Assembly (NCBI RefSeq): GCF_905220565.1
Contig: NC_059401.1
Span: 16,054,766-16,118,765 of the forward strand
Direction: 5' to 3'
DNA from: Melitaea cinxia
Taxonomy: Eukaryota > Arthropoda > Insecta > Lepidoptera > Nymphalidae
DNA: 64,000 nucleotides
The notes beneath the pieces were generated by a model. It worked only from the letters and a program-made list of their open reading frames with translations, was not told the origin of the DNA and ran no database searches. Below are positions 12,260-23,063 of the stretch, piece by piece. A program made the position numbers and the translations under genes. Position 1 is the stretch's first letter. Each line of letters opens with the position of its first letter.

Positions 12260-12988
12260 GCTATTAAAACAACGATTACCAAAGCTTCGAGTTCCTTTCA
12301 GGTCTTTTAAACAGAAACTAAATTCAGTCCTATGATACAACCATGTTTCACAATTTTTACTGGTGTTTCTTTGATTTTGATAAATACTTTAATTTTTAGC
12401 TATTTATATATACATTTTATTTCAATGAAGTCTGAAAATAAAATAAGATTAAATACTCGATTGTGCCAAAACATTTTCGCCGACACTAGTGGAGCTTAGC
12501 AGACGATTGTGGTAGAAGTGATATAGATTACTTTACACCTCCGAAATATTGCGGGTCTCCGTGAAAAAATTATAAACCGTAAAATTAGGGGTAAAATTAA
12601 TTATCTTGCCGGTACCCAATTTTACACCAACGAACCCGCGGGCGTCGAGTTACGCTTAATATTTTTTTTTATAACATTAAATTAAAAACAGTTACTGTAC
12701 ATCAAATAAATTTGTTTCTGTTCGAATGATTGATGCGCCCCAATTTAATATTTACATTCGAATCGGTAATTAGCTTGAAAGAGTGTTTGATCCGTTTTTT
12801 TTTTTTTTTTGAAAAGTTCAAAGAAGGGTTTTATTTTGAACTGCACGTGTTATTGGAAAAGGATTAGGGATTTTGTTGTTTTTGTTACGTAAACAGAAAG
12901 ATTTGATTTGTTTTCAATCAAAAATATTACAAAAAATAAAATATCGCTAAGCTCTGACTATTAAAGTGAAAAAATTTAAAGTTGTATT
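12260..12988. other. AT-rich unique DNA, no gene seen
   Basis: A GC-richer patch around 12480-12655 has no open frame of note. Confidence 0.4.
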
Positions 12989-13056
12989 ACGTTATAATTT
13001 AAACACATGGATATCAAAATAATTTAAAGACGTTATAATTGAAACACATGGATATC
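12989..13056. repeat. 41-bp tandem duplication
   Basis: The block ACGTTATAATT(T/G)AAACACATGG plus ATATC occurs twice about 41 bp apart immediately before the D SINE. Confidence 0.7.
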
Positions 13057-13076
13057 TCATATGTTATATGTATTAT

Positions 13077-13300
13077 AGCCCGTTGGCGCTGTTTGTAGTG
13101 ACCACAACAAAAGTTATGGGTTCGATTCCTACCCCGAGACTGGGTGTAATATAAATATTTGTGTATTATTTACAAGTATTTTACTTGAAAAAAAAATGTA
13201 GCTATACCAGTCGGCTTTTACCTATAACACAAGCATAAAGTTGCTTACTTTAGGAACAGACGACCGTGTGTGTATTGTGTGTATACTTAATTATTTATAT
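13077..13300 (+). repeat. D-family tRNA-headed SINE
   Basis: Head CCCGTTGGCGCTGTTTGTAG with B box GGTTCGATTCC, then a body matching the copy at 521 (CAGTCGGCTTTTACCTATAA). About 15 bp between the boxes are missing relative to the first copy. Confidence 0.8.
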
Positions 13301-14141
13301 TATAATGTTATTAAAATTCTTACGGCGTAAAAAACCGTTGCTTTTTTACTTTCAAAATTAGTATTTCGAAAAACTGTAAACTTAATATAATGTAAATTGA
13401 TAGTTTTTGATAATATACCTATTAGGGATTAAATAAAATATTTTTGATATACAATGACAATATAATCATTTTCATGAATGTATTTGTTTTAAGACACTTT
13501 AATTAACTTCGGATACAAAATCACATGTGGACATTAACTATTCGAATACAAACCCAAGGTTATTCAAAATCGGGCACCCAATTCACCAATATTCATTAAG
13601 ATCAAGTGTTGAATTTAAATAACTATTTAGCAAGGCAATAATGGCTCGAAACCCTCTCAAAATCTGTAACAATATGCGTGAATAGTGCAAGCGAAATTGG
13701 CCTTTACAAGCAGGATATTAACCGTCGATATGGCGTCAAGAATTTCGTCTCCTCCTCATACTATCTTAGTTGTACGTGCAGATGGTGATAGCTTGCAGCA
13801 ATTTAATAACCATGCCTAGTTGAATACGAAGTTGGCACAAAAGCGATTAGGTCACGATCACATTGACGTAACGTTAGTCTGATTTTCTTATTCAATACCC
13901 CTTTTCTTTATTCGAGCTGAATGTCTTTGGAAACATGCTTATCTACTTTCAATATTTTAATGATGTTCACAACGTTCCTCAAATTGCGTTTCTTTCGATT
14001 CGCTTGCTTCGACTGTTGCTCTATTCCGAAATTGTGACTAAATTGAATTTATCCATACTTATATTGCAGTGTGACATTATGTCTGCAACGGTCAGAAGGT
14101 TGTTGGGCTAGTTAAACTAGCCTAGAAGTCAAGCCAACTTT
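13301..14141. other. unique DNA, less AT-rich after 13540
   Basis: I see no gene. The 13540-13880 part has balanced composition and no stop-free frame, as conserved non-coding DNA can have. Confidence 0.35.
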
Positions 14142-14173
14142 ATCATCATCATCATCATTTCAGCCTATTGCAA
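14142..14173 (-). repeat. A-family 3'-tail scrap
   Basis: An ATC microsatellite plus TTTCAGCCTATTGCA, the last ~15 bp of the family in sense orientation and its tail. Confidence 0.55.
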
Positions 14174-14221
14174 TAAATGTAAAAATATTAGTATTATTGG
14201 TATTTTCTAACCTTTTAATTT

Positions 14222-14513
14222 TAACCGACTTCAAAAAAGGAGTGTGGTCCATGATAAGGAAACCGGAATCTGATGATGGGAGCCCAGAGAAATCGAGGAA
14301 AACCCTCAAAAATACACATAACTTTTTACTGGGTGTACCGATTTTGATGATTTTTAACTTCATCGAAAGCTGATGTTTATCATGTGTACTATCAAGATCT
14401 GATAACAACTTTTGGAGTAATCTTTGATAATGTGTATTTACTTGACTATTTTTTCGTCTACCTACGTCGTATTACTTGTTGTATTACTTTGAAGTCGGTT
14501 TTTTTCGTTTTCC
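14222..14513 (+). mobile_element. P element (inverted-end, non-coding)
   Basis: It starts AACCGACTTCAAAAAAGG and ends TTTGAAGTCGGTTTTTTT, giving ~13 bp inverted ends about 290 bp apart. Internal blocks such as GATTTTGATGATTTTT and CGAAAGCTGATG recur in the copies at 16696 and 39720. It has no transposase and looks like a MITE; the superfamily is not determined. Confidence 0.65.
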
Positions 14514-14851
14514 AGTAAAGACAATTATTTTCGATATAAAAAACTGACTACAAAAAAAATCAATCAAGGATTCTTTCTCAAATTTACTCATCAAAGAAAA
14601 ATTGAGTTTTAAAACAGCCTTTACTCACAAATATTAACTAAAATTTTATAAAAATATTTAACATATAAATTAAATTCCAGTATTATCCTGTCCTACAGGA
14701 CCCGGCTTTCTCTCACCGCAACTTCTGAGTGAAACCGCATTAATTCCCTTCTCATCCTGTTTCAATACGCGCTAACCACTTTCACACTTTCAGTAACGCA
14801 AAAAATAATTATTTTTGTTAAATAAACGTATTTATATTTTAACATATTGTA

Positions 14852-15250
14852 TCCTGGGGAAATTGCGGGTAGGGTCGTCAACGTGCTTTCGATGCTTCTG
14901 GTGTTACAGGCGTCTATAAGCTACGGTAATCGCTTATCTTTTTTTGGTATCACAGAAAACCCATTTACGGGTGATATCCAGGACTCCTGGGTAAACATTT
15001 CTAGACCGTATTTCGGCTTCAGCACTTGGGGGTGTAATACTGACCAAACCCCTGCGTGAGCCTTCAGCCACTTTAATTGGAGGTCCCGGATCTGCAGGCA
15101 ACAGGATCCTTCCAGCGACAGGCTAGCCTCGGCCAAAAGGCCAGACTTCGAAAATGCTAGACTTACAGTACTTATTTACCGTAATTGCTTACCATCCATT
15201 ACCATCAGATGATTCGTATGCTTGTTTGCCGACCAACTTATATAAAAAAA
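14852..15250 (+). repeat. C-family retroposon, 5'-truncated and interrupted
   Basis: The 3' half of a C element lies at 14852-14936 and its last 75 bp at 15178-15250, separated by ~240 bp of unrelated, GC-richer DNA. The junctions carry an imperfect direct repeat (ACGGTAATCGCTTA and ACCGTAATTGCTTA, 12 of 14 identical), as expected if something inserted and duplicated its target. The minus strand of the insert is open for 71 codons but is not recognised. Confidence 0.7.
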
Positions 15251-15272
15251 GTGTGTGTGTGTGTGTGTGTGT
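15251..15272. repeat. (GT)11 microsatellite
   Basis: A pure GT run directly after the A-run of the C element. Confidence 0.95.
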
Positions 15273-15384
15273 TAGCTCCGAGCACAACCGGAGATTATTT
15301 CTTCAGATTGACTGTCTAAATAGGCACAAAAAAGGTTTACTAGTCTAAGAAAAGATTAATAGCATATCAAATGGTAAATAAACG

Positions 15385-15510
15385 ATTGAATAGCGCCATC
15401 TATCGATGATAGGTTACGATGAGATGGCGTTATTAGAAAACGTCGTTACGACCTTAGACTTTACGCGATAGATGGCGTTACGAGAAACGTAACGAGGTCA
15501 TCCGTTCAGT
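15385..15510. repeat. clustered GCGCCATCT-type motifs
   Basis: The motif GATAGATGGCG or its complement occurs three times in about 90 bp (near 15393, 15423 and 15468) in both orientations, flanked by ACGTAACG-like words. Confidence 0.5.
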
Positions 15511-16070
15511 TGATTTTACTCCTCATATTTTTTTTATAACGGCGGCCCTATATGAAAATCGATTCTTAAGGAGTATTACTCCAAAAATAAAATCATCTTG
15601 TTAGTCATTATTAAATCTATATAAGGTAAATACATACATAAGACAAGTAAAAAGTATTAATCTATACGAATTTTGTAGTAAATTATCTTGGTATACAATA
15701 AAGAACTCTCTACTACATTAAACAATAAAAAAAGTAATTTATTAATTTAAATACGTTCAAATAAAGCGAATAATTGAAGTCATCAAACGTAATATATAAC
15801 ATAAAAAAATTATATAGTATAAAATATCGAATCGATATAGCAATAAATTTAATTCCAATTTATATATCGTCCGAGTCAAACTCGGATCTCAACTTCCGTG
15901 TGTCGACCGCTTCCTTCCCGTTTCAATACACCCCACATCGTATTAGCAATATGTTATGACATTCTACTTCGAAACTTAACCCTTGAGTTTCAAGAATGTT
16001 TAACTTCATTAAATGACTTGCTTCCGTTTCTTGTTTATTACATACAGTTCATAATTCGCTTTTTATTATT
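15511..16070. other. AT-rich unique DNA, no gene seen
   Basis: Two overlapping short frames near 15774-16116 have no recognisable features. Confidence 0.45.
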
Positions 16071-16112
16071 TACTAGCTTTTCGCTCGCGGCTTTGCTTGA
16101 GTGGAATATATT
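16071..16112 (+). repeat. R-type tail scrap
   Basis: ACTAGCTTTTCGCTCGCGGC resembles the conserved start of the non-LTR-like tails at 40345, 60545 and 61626. Confidence 0.5.
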
Positions 16113-16571
16113 TTGATTGTTTTCTTTTCGTATTACATTGCAATCAGTTAAATCAAGATTTATTATTATTCAAACAATGTACACAGCTTTACACTTGTAA
16201 CCCTTTTAAGCAGAGGAGGTTTTTCATTTAAGTTGAGTGAAATTTCTTTGGAATGAATTTTGGGTATACGATAATATTGAAAATAGTGACTAAGTATTAG
16301 ACAATGTTTTGTACATACAAGCTCATACGATTCACATGCACACACAGTACACATATCCATACACAATTTGGTATAAATATACCTTCATAAATGAATGTTT
16401 GAAATCTTATGTAGAGGCAATCGAAGTCTTCAATGATTTTAGATTATTCTTTGTTGCATTTGACAAATGGTACTACAATTTTTTAAATATCCTTTGTAAT
16501 TTTTTATATAAAAAAAGTTTTTTATTCAGCCTTACAATTATATGGGTCATACGGATGTTTGTCGTGCTACG

Positions 16572-16632
16572 TATCTACGTGTATTGTGTTTCCGGTCCCG
16601 GATACAGGATCCCATTGGGGTCGCTGAATTTG
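16572..16632 (+). repeat. E-family SINE tail fragment
   Basis: GTGTATTGTGTTTCCGG and ACAGGATCCCATTGGGG match the tail of the E SINE at 24513-24730. The tRNA head is missing. Confidence 0.6.
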
Positions 16633-16695
16633 ACTAGTTTATTTATATTTTTATACCACGTATAAAAATAAACTTAACATTTCAATAATTGTGTT

Positions 16696-17092
16696 TGCTG
16701 GAAACGAAAATAAAACCAATTTTAGTTACACCGTCAAGTAATGCAACGTAAGTAGACGAAAAAATAGTCAAGTAAATACGCATTATCACAGATTACTCCA
16801 AAAGTTGTAATCAGATCTCGATGGAATGTAAATGTGACCACATGATAAACACCAGCTTTCGATTAAATTAAAAATCATCAAAATTGGTACACTAAGTAAA
16901 AAGTTATGCAGATTTTCGAGGCTTTAGTATTCCTACCATGGTATCACACTTAGGATATCTCCTTTCTAACAAAAAAGAATTATCAAAATCGGTTCATAAA
17001 CGACGAAGTTATCCCCGAACATGCATTAAAAAAATACATATACGGTATACGTTCAAATTGAGTAACTTCCTCCTTTTTTGAAGTCGGTCAAA
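16696..17092 (-). mobile_element. P element, longer copy
   Basis: It is the reverse complement of the copy at 14222, with the AAAAAAGGAGGAAG-type start at the right end (TTTTTTGAAGTCGGTCAA) and the GGAAACGAAAA end at the left. It is about 100 bp longer inside (around 16915-17040, with CATGCATTAAAAAAATACA), so the copy at 14222 is probably a deletion derivative. Confidence 0.65.
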
Positions 17093-17184
17093 GAAGAGTG
17101 TGTGCCTGGTCTGACAAGCGACTGCTGTTTACTCATTAAGAACAATTACCTTGATGTTTTAAAATATGTTTGACTTTCTTGCAA

Positions 17185-17395
17185 GAGACGTTACTTTTTT
17201 TACATATACCTACATATTGTTACTTTTTTTCTTTTAAGTATTTTTTTACATATACCTACATATTTTTTACTTTTTTCTTTTAAATATTTTTTTCTACATA
17301 TACCCTCATATTTTAACTTTTTTCTTTAAAATATTTTTTTTTAGATATACCTACATATTTTTAATTTTTTATTTTAAATATTTTTTACTGTTTTA
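17185..17395. repeat. ~47-bp minisatellite, four units
   Basis: TACATATACCTACATATT recurs at 17201, 17247, 17295 and 17342 (spacing 46-48 bp), separated by T-rich spacers and CTTTTAAATATTTT. Confidence 0.85.
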
Positions 17396-18153
17396 GCACG
17401 GGTCTTAATTGTTGTACTGTTTTTTTTAATACTTTGTTTTATTGTTTTATTAATGGTTAATTTGACATAAGATTATTTATTGTTAGTATAAGTTTCGAAA
17501 CAACTTTAAAGTGTGTTGCATGCTGAGTTAGCCTTTAAGTGTGGTGTATAGAGTAAGATATTCTATGTTTAACTATGTACGAATGATAAAAACCACTGTA
17601 TACCACGTTGGATATCTATATAAATAAATAAACAAATAAATAAATGTTACTCTCAGGGCAGGTCAGCGTTACAGTCGTGGACAGTACACGCAGAGTAGGT
17701 CTTATGAAGTATACTTTAAAAATAGTTTCCTATATAAACCATATCAGAGGTAAAAAGTTCTATTAAAAGATTAAAAAATGTATTCAAACAGTAATAAACA
17801 AATAAAAGTTTGAATTCATTCACGAAAGAATTTGAGGTTGCGTGCCGTGTTTATATTTACAGGGCAATTGTAATGAGTGCTAACATCAATTAGGTATATT
17901 TGCCATGTAAATGGAGGCGAGGAATTAAATTATATTCGTACAAGTGTGAATTCGTGTAAAAATTATTATGGCTTCGTTAAAAGTTTGATAAAAGTCTCGT
18001 TTGTTTGGGTTTTTACTGTTTTATTATAACGCGATCAATGCTAGTTTTATTTCAACTGTAATTTGAATTTTAGTATTTTTAATCGACGCTGGTGTAAACA
18101 CTAGGGTATATTATGTGTATAAAAAATGTTGAAATTAGTTACTTCGGGTACAA
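17396..18153. other. AT-rich unique DNA, no gene seen
   Basis: Simple (AAAT)n near 17624-17645. No coding signal. Confidence 0.45.
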
Positions 18154-18279
18154 CTTATTTAATCATCATTATCATTCCAGCCTATTGCTGGACATAGGCC
18201 TCCACAAGTTTGCGCTAAAAATGCGCGAACTCATGTGTTTTGCCCATAGTCACCACGCTGGGCAGGCGGCTTATTTAAT
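18154..18279 (-). repeat. A-family copy, 5'-truncated, with TSD
   Basis: The element (about 18164-18269) is bounded by a perfect 10 bp direct repeat CTTATTTAAT at 18154-18163 and 18270-18279. It keeps the ATC/ATG tail and stops after GGGCAGGCGG. Truncation at the end opposite the tail shows the tail is the 3' end and points to target-primed reverse transcription. Confidence 0.85.
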
Positions 18280-18350
18280 AAAATATGTTAATTTTTTTGG
18301 AGGGTACAAGGAATAGGTTATGAAGTTCTCGTCCGCCATCGCAAAGGGAG

Positions 18351-18590
18351 GATCGACCAGACGGATCTTGTGTCTGGTAGGCTAACGCCCCAAAGGTTGT
18401 TGTCGGGTTCTTGTAAATATACTCAATCACTCTGATAACTTTGATAGCGCGATGTTATGATGATACGTCAGTTGATCGACCAGACGGATCTTGTGTCTGG
18501 TAGGCTAACGCCCCAAAGGTTGTTGTCGGGTTCTTGTATATATACTCAATCACTCTGATAACTGATAGCGCGATGTAGGATACGTCAGTT
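18351..18590. repeat. 123-bp tandem duplication
   Basis: Two units start GATCGACCAGACGGATCTTG at 18351 and 18474. The second is about 6 bp shorter through small deletions near GATAACT and GATGT. Each unit contains the inverted pair CCAGAC/GTCTGG. Confidence 0.9.
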
Positions 18591-20311
18591 TTCTCTAGTT
18601 TTAATTGTCGCGAGATAGATATCGCTACATTTTTATATGACACCCCAAAGTCTATGGATTTAATTTCATTGAAAACTATTGAGTGACATCGATGAATAAA
18701 TAATAACAGTACCTTAGTACCGTTAGCTGTAAGACTAGTTAGTTTGTCCCTTGATTCTTGTTTCTAATTATTTACTTGGAATATTTATTTGATTGAAGGG
18801 TTTCACTCAACCTAAAATTGGCGACCTTTCCACAAATCGAGGTCATCCACGTTTCAAATGAAATTCTACCAAAGGTCCCGTTACGTGTTCAACCCTCTTC
18901 CTTGCCTCAACGAGAACCCTTGTTTCCTATTATAAAATAATTTTATATTTTTTTTTAATGTTATCTATTATAATTTCGGTTTAAACTTGATCTGTAATGT
19001 GGAGTTTTGTGTTGTTAAGTTTTAATATAATTTTAAACATTACGATTAATATTTCTAGCACAAAGAATTCACTACAAATTTAATTTTGCGTTAAAGTTAG
19101 CAAATCAAATAAAACTAACAGAAACTCTCGTAAGTTTCAATGAAGTTACACGAACAACCAAAATATGGACACGAGTTTAGCCCGATGTAATATTTGAGAA
19201 TATTAAAGCATCGATCGGGGCGACAGCACAAAACGTGTACATAAAATACTCCAAACGAAATGGACAGAAGGCTGGCCCATCCGACTATACATTTTCAATA
19301 AAAATAGAACGAAGCTCTACAAAAATTTTAGCCGAAAATTTCCATCGGCGAAGCCACGGAAGGCCGACCAATAATTAAATTCGACTCATCAAAAGCCTTT
19401 TAGTTATGTACCCGTAACTATCGATACTGCACATTATATAGCGTTATCGGTCTGACGCAGATGGCCCATGCGTGTAACACCAACCGATGATTGGATTGGA
19501 CGAAGGGCCATTACAAGTTGAAGAGGGCGATTTGTCGTGTCAGCCGTTTTGTTTGAGGGCTTGATTTCTTTTTGTGGCACGTAAATCGACTATCGATAGA
19601 GATGGGACATTGATTCTCCGGAAATATAATCCGGACAGAAGCCGCGAAACGAGAAAGTTCGATGATTAATAACGAGCATCACTCTCGTACAAACATCGAT
19701 ATATCGTTGTATTGTATTTTTGTTTAGCGTAATAAACATTTATATTGTTACGATATCGTTGAAAGTGTTGTACTGGCAGTAATCGTACGAGATAAAGTGC
19801 CGAAATAATTGGTATAGTCACGCGATTAGTGTAGTAAATAAAATTACTTTTATGAATCTGAGAAAATCGTATGAGACCTGTTGCCTGAAGTATTAACAAT
19901 GATTGATGACGTCAATGTTTATGTTGTTTCACTAGCTTTCTTGAAATATAAAAATAGGCTTTTACTGTATTTTGTGCAATTCTATGCACGTAACTTTTGT
20001 AGTATTTTGTACTATTTAACCGCGTAAATCTTAACATGGTGGATAGCTTAGAATAAAAAAAGGGCTAGGCTTTAGATTAAGAACCGCATTTTAAAGTTTG
20101 ATAGGTTGGGGTTATTTCTTTTTTGTAACCAAATTATGTCGATGAATCTAATTTGGACAACCCATCTAAAACCCATCTAATTTGGTAATTAGATAGGTAA
20201 GGGTTATTTTTTTTTTGAAAGAAATTATGCCGACAAACGATCAAATTTTGAGCTTAGATAATTCGACGGTTCCTAATCTAAAGCCTTACCTAAAAAATTG
20301 TTATTTAATTT
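18591..20311. other. unique DNA; balanced-composition block 19140-19650
   Basis: No gene is seen. At 19140-19650 composition is clearly less AT-rich and includes CATCGATCGGGGCGACAGC and GGTCTGACGCAGATGGCC. The longest plus frame there is ~57 codons without an ATG. It is a candidate conserved regulatory block, on composition only. Confidence 0.3.
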
Positions 20312-20415
20312 TTTATACGACTAGGTCGATAACAAGAGTACTTCTAACCTGATAGTATGTGATTACCGTAGGCTCAGGCTACCATACTCACCACATGAAC
20401 ACAACACTGCTTAAA
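20312..20415 (-). repeat. C-family fragment, decayed
   Basis: The reverse complement of the C 3' end (TATACGACTAGGTCG) and part of the body (GAACACAACACTGCTT) are recognisable, with the middle scrambled. Confidence 0.6.
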
Positions 20416-20442
20416 CCATAAAAATAATGGAAAATTTAAGGT

Positions 20443-20622
20443 ACTCATAGATATTGTTTTCTAATGTTTACGCGAATTTTACTCATTTAATGAAGTCCTC
20501 CTGTGACCATGGTTGCTGTAAAGTATCCGAAACGTCGGGAATCAAAAGTTAATAATAAACCGCGATAAAATCCGAAAAAAGTGTTTCAGTACTCATAGAT
20601 GTCATTTTTAGTAATGTCTTTA
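20443..20622. repeat. H repeat, copy 1
   Basis: The core CCATGGTTGCTGTAAAGTAT plus CCGAAACGTCGGG is shared with 54470-54565. TACTCATAGAT with TAATGT occurs on both sides of the core (near 20445 and 20590). The left flank CTAATGTTTACGCGA reappears inverted on the right side of the second copy. The class is unknown to me. Confidence 0.6.
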
Positions 20623-20643
20623 ACATTTTGAATAATTTATTCT

Positions 20644-20730
20644 GCTACTAGCGAACCGGCCCCGCTTCGCACGGGTGCAATGCTGATACTAAATATATGT
20701 CTACACAGAGGGTACAATTTCATACTTTAA
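20644..20730 (+). repeat. R-type tail, CGCACGGGT variant
   Basis: CTACTAGCGAACCGGCCCCG followed by CTTCGCACGGGTGCAATG resembles a butterfly non-LTR 3'-tail start known to me from memory. The downstream limit is unclear. Confidence 0.4.
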
Positions 20731-21127
20731 ACAAAAAGTGTACGATCTTACAATTTGAAGTATGATTAAAATCGATAACAACAATAATTGAAATATCTCT
20801 TTACCCTCACTAAGATATTCCAGGATTAAGTTTCAATAATTTCCTTTGGGGTTCACTTCGGGATCTGTTTGATGGTTATGAATTATCAAACCGCTTTAAC
20901 GTAAGGGTTGACTCAATCAGAGACGTATAATGTTAGTTTGACAAATAAATAACACAAATAATTGAGTTTTGATTGAGAAATCTGTCTCAATTTAACTTAA
21001 TAATTTTATTTTACCAAAATTTTAATTTATTTGGTTTAGTATTAAATGAAGTTATATTTATAAGAATCACGTTTTACGACTTTCAAGGGTGAAATGACTT
21101 TGAGATGTTATATATAATTATTATATG
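20731..21127. other. AT-rich DNA, no gene seen
   Basis: It may be the decayed remainder of the preceding repeat. No coding signal. Confidence 0.4.
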
Positions 21128-21411
21128 TATTAATACGCGAAGCAAAAACTTTGTACCCCTTTTTACGATAGTTGCGCGGACGGAGGAGTATGAAATTTTG
21201 CACACTTATAGTTTATACAGAAAAGGAGTGCAGATTTGCAGAATGCTAATATTTTTTTTTATATTTAAAAACACCTTAAATTAAGAAAAAAAAAAAACAT
21301 TACGCACATTACCATGTATTTGACACACACACGCATATCTCTTTTGTTTATTGTTAAAGTCTGGTTAAATTATGGCCGATTTCGACCAATGGGCGACTAC
21401 TAGTATATTTT
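21128..21411 (+). repeat. W repeat, copy 1
   Basis: It begins TTAATACGCGAAGCAAAAAC and TTTGTACCCCTTTTTA, then has CTTATAGTTTATACAGA and ends near CGATTTCGACCAATGGGC. The start is shared with 25970-26085 and the end with 23302-23340. Probably a MITE or a non-LTR tail. Confidence 0.6.
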
Positions 21412-22516
21412 ATTAATGTCTATCTATGCATATAGTTATGTATATTTATTAAATTAAAGGTGTTTTCTACTTAGATATTTCACTAAGTTACACACTTTTG
21501 TGTCTATATTCACTAAATATTATACGGTAAATTGTGGGATGAGATTATAGTCAGTCAGTCAGTCAGTTACATCATCCAGCCTAAACCGGAGTTTATATTA
21601 AGAAAAAAAACATAAATCAAAAAAATATTATAACACTTCATGAACAAAACGCTCGAATAATAATAATAATTTTCATTTAAAAAAAAAATAGTAAAATTAG
21701 TACTTTTCTAACATTAAAATAAACACTCGAAACCATGTAGGGTTTCCCATATAAACTGTTCGACTTTTCGTTTCAAGAAGATTTTGAAAATACACCAAGA
21801 GTTATATAATTTGATTTGTGAATTGAAAGCAATATCAATATTTAACCAGTCATCGGTTACGGGGGCTCGAAGCACCAATAACTTATGAAATTTTTACTTA
21901 GTTACCGAAGATTTTTCCGGCCAGGTCGAGTGGTTTCAGCCCCTTTATTTCGAGAGGGTAGACGTGTTCTATTACCGCAAGGCACAGTTGTTTAAGATTC
22001 CGTATAAAATTGTTACTAAAAATATAATGTTCAGTATATTTTTGTTTTAAATTAAAATTTAAAACTTTACAATTATATTTGTATAATGATGGTATTTTTT
22101 ATACTTAATTTATTTAGTCTTACTGAATATGAAACGTATTGTATGTATGTAGAGTAATAAATTTTCAGTGAAGTAATATTTATGTGCTACTGGTTTTTAT
22201 ATAAATATTTACCTCCTCTATTTTCGCTGTCCGCTGGTTTCACCTGTATCGCTCGGTTCATCTGTAAACGAGAAAAGACGATTATTAAAATACAGTCATA
22301 AACTCTGTAGGTCAACAACCGTTACAAGAACGAGAGTCTTGTTTCAGGAGTTTGGAAATAAAAGCTTTTACAGATATTTGGCATAAGCTAGCATCAAACC
22401 TACTGCTGTTGTGCTACAAGTGTAACAGACATGACCACAATTCTGTCATCCGAATCCACTTCAATAATGTATTTTATCCTTAGGAGTGGTAACGGGGATA
22501 TTAAGAATTTATATAT
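21412..22516. other. AT-rich DNA; (CAGT)5 near 21551
   Basis: No gene is seen. A GC-richer patch lies around 21845-21995 (with GGTTACGGGGGCTCGAAGC) and has no open frame. Confidence 0.4.
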
Positions 22517-22683
22517 AAACATTTTTGAATGTCATATCAAAAATTGACCGCTCCTGCGGGGTTCCCGACACGGTCAGTCGGAGACGCGGGTTCGAACCCC
22601 GCTGGAGCGGTCAATTTTTGATATGATATTCAAAAATGTTTAGAATTCCTAATGTGTGGGTAACACAAAAATAAAATCGTACA
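22517..22683 (+). mobile_element. T element collapsed into a 48-bp hairpin
   Basis: Arms at 22517-22564 and 22594-22641 are inverted copies of each other at 46 of 48 positions. The 29-nt loop itself contains the short stem CCGAC/GTCGG. The right arm is the normal 3' end of a T element (T-arm, acceptor stem, T-run, GATATGATATTCAAAAATGT). The left arm is an inverted duplicate that replaced the acceptor/D-arm side, so the A box is gone while the B box GGTTCGAACCC remains. The next 40 bp (TTAGAATTCCTAATGTGTGG) is the outer end of the family. Confidence 0.85.
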
Positions 22684-23063
22684 ATTTATATATAATCATC
22701 CTTAGAGACCCCCTTTCCATATATTCCTTATCCGTATTATTTAAAGTTTTTTTTGTAACTGACCAGGTTACACATCGTACATACACACAAAAAAAAAAAC
22801 TGCTGAACTGAACTGAGATAGCTCTCGTTTTTTTTAAACGATATTTCTAAGCTCAGTTACGTCAACATTAAAAAAAAAGCTATGACAACGAGTTGTCGTA
22901 AATCACATAAAAATTGCATGAAATTATTAAAAAGATGGTAAAAATGTCATATGTATGTATTATTCGAGACATTTAGAGCGAGGCTTAACAGTTAATATGT
23001 CATAAATGCCGTTTCAATATACAAGTAGGTATGTCATAATATCGATTTTGATTTTATAAAGTA
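22684..23063. other. AT-rich DNA, no gene seen
   Basis: Several A- and T-runs; nothing recognised. Confidence 0.45.

Noticed and set aside
15154..15348. 64-codon frame with CVCVCV
   Set aside because: It reads through the end of a C retroposon and a GT microsatellite.
16309..16665. 118-codon frame, among the longest in the window
   Set aside because: It starts in a low-complexity ATACAC-rich stretch and ends inside an E SINE tail; no domain or codon bias supports it.
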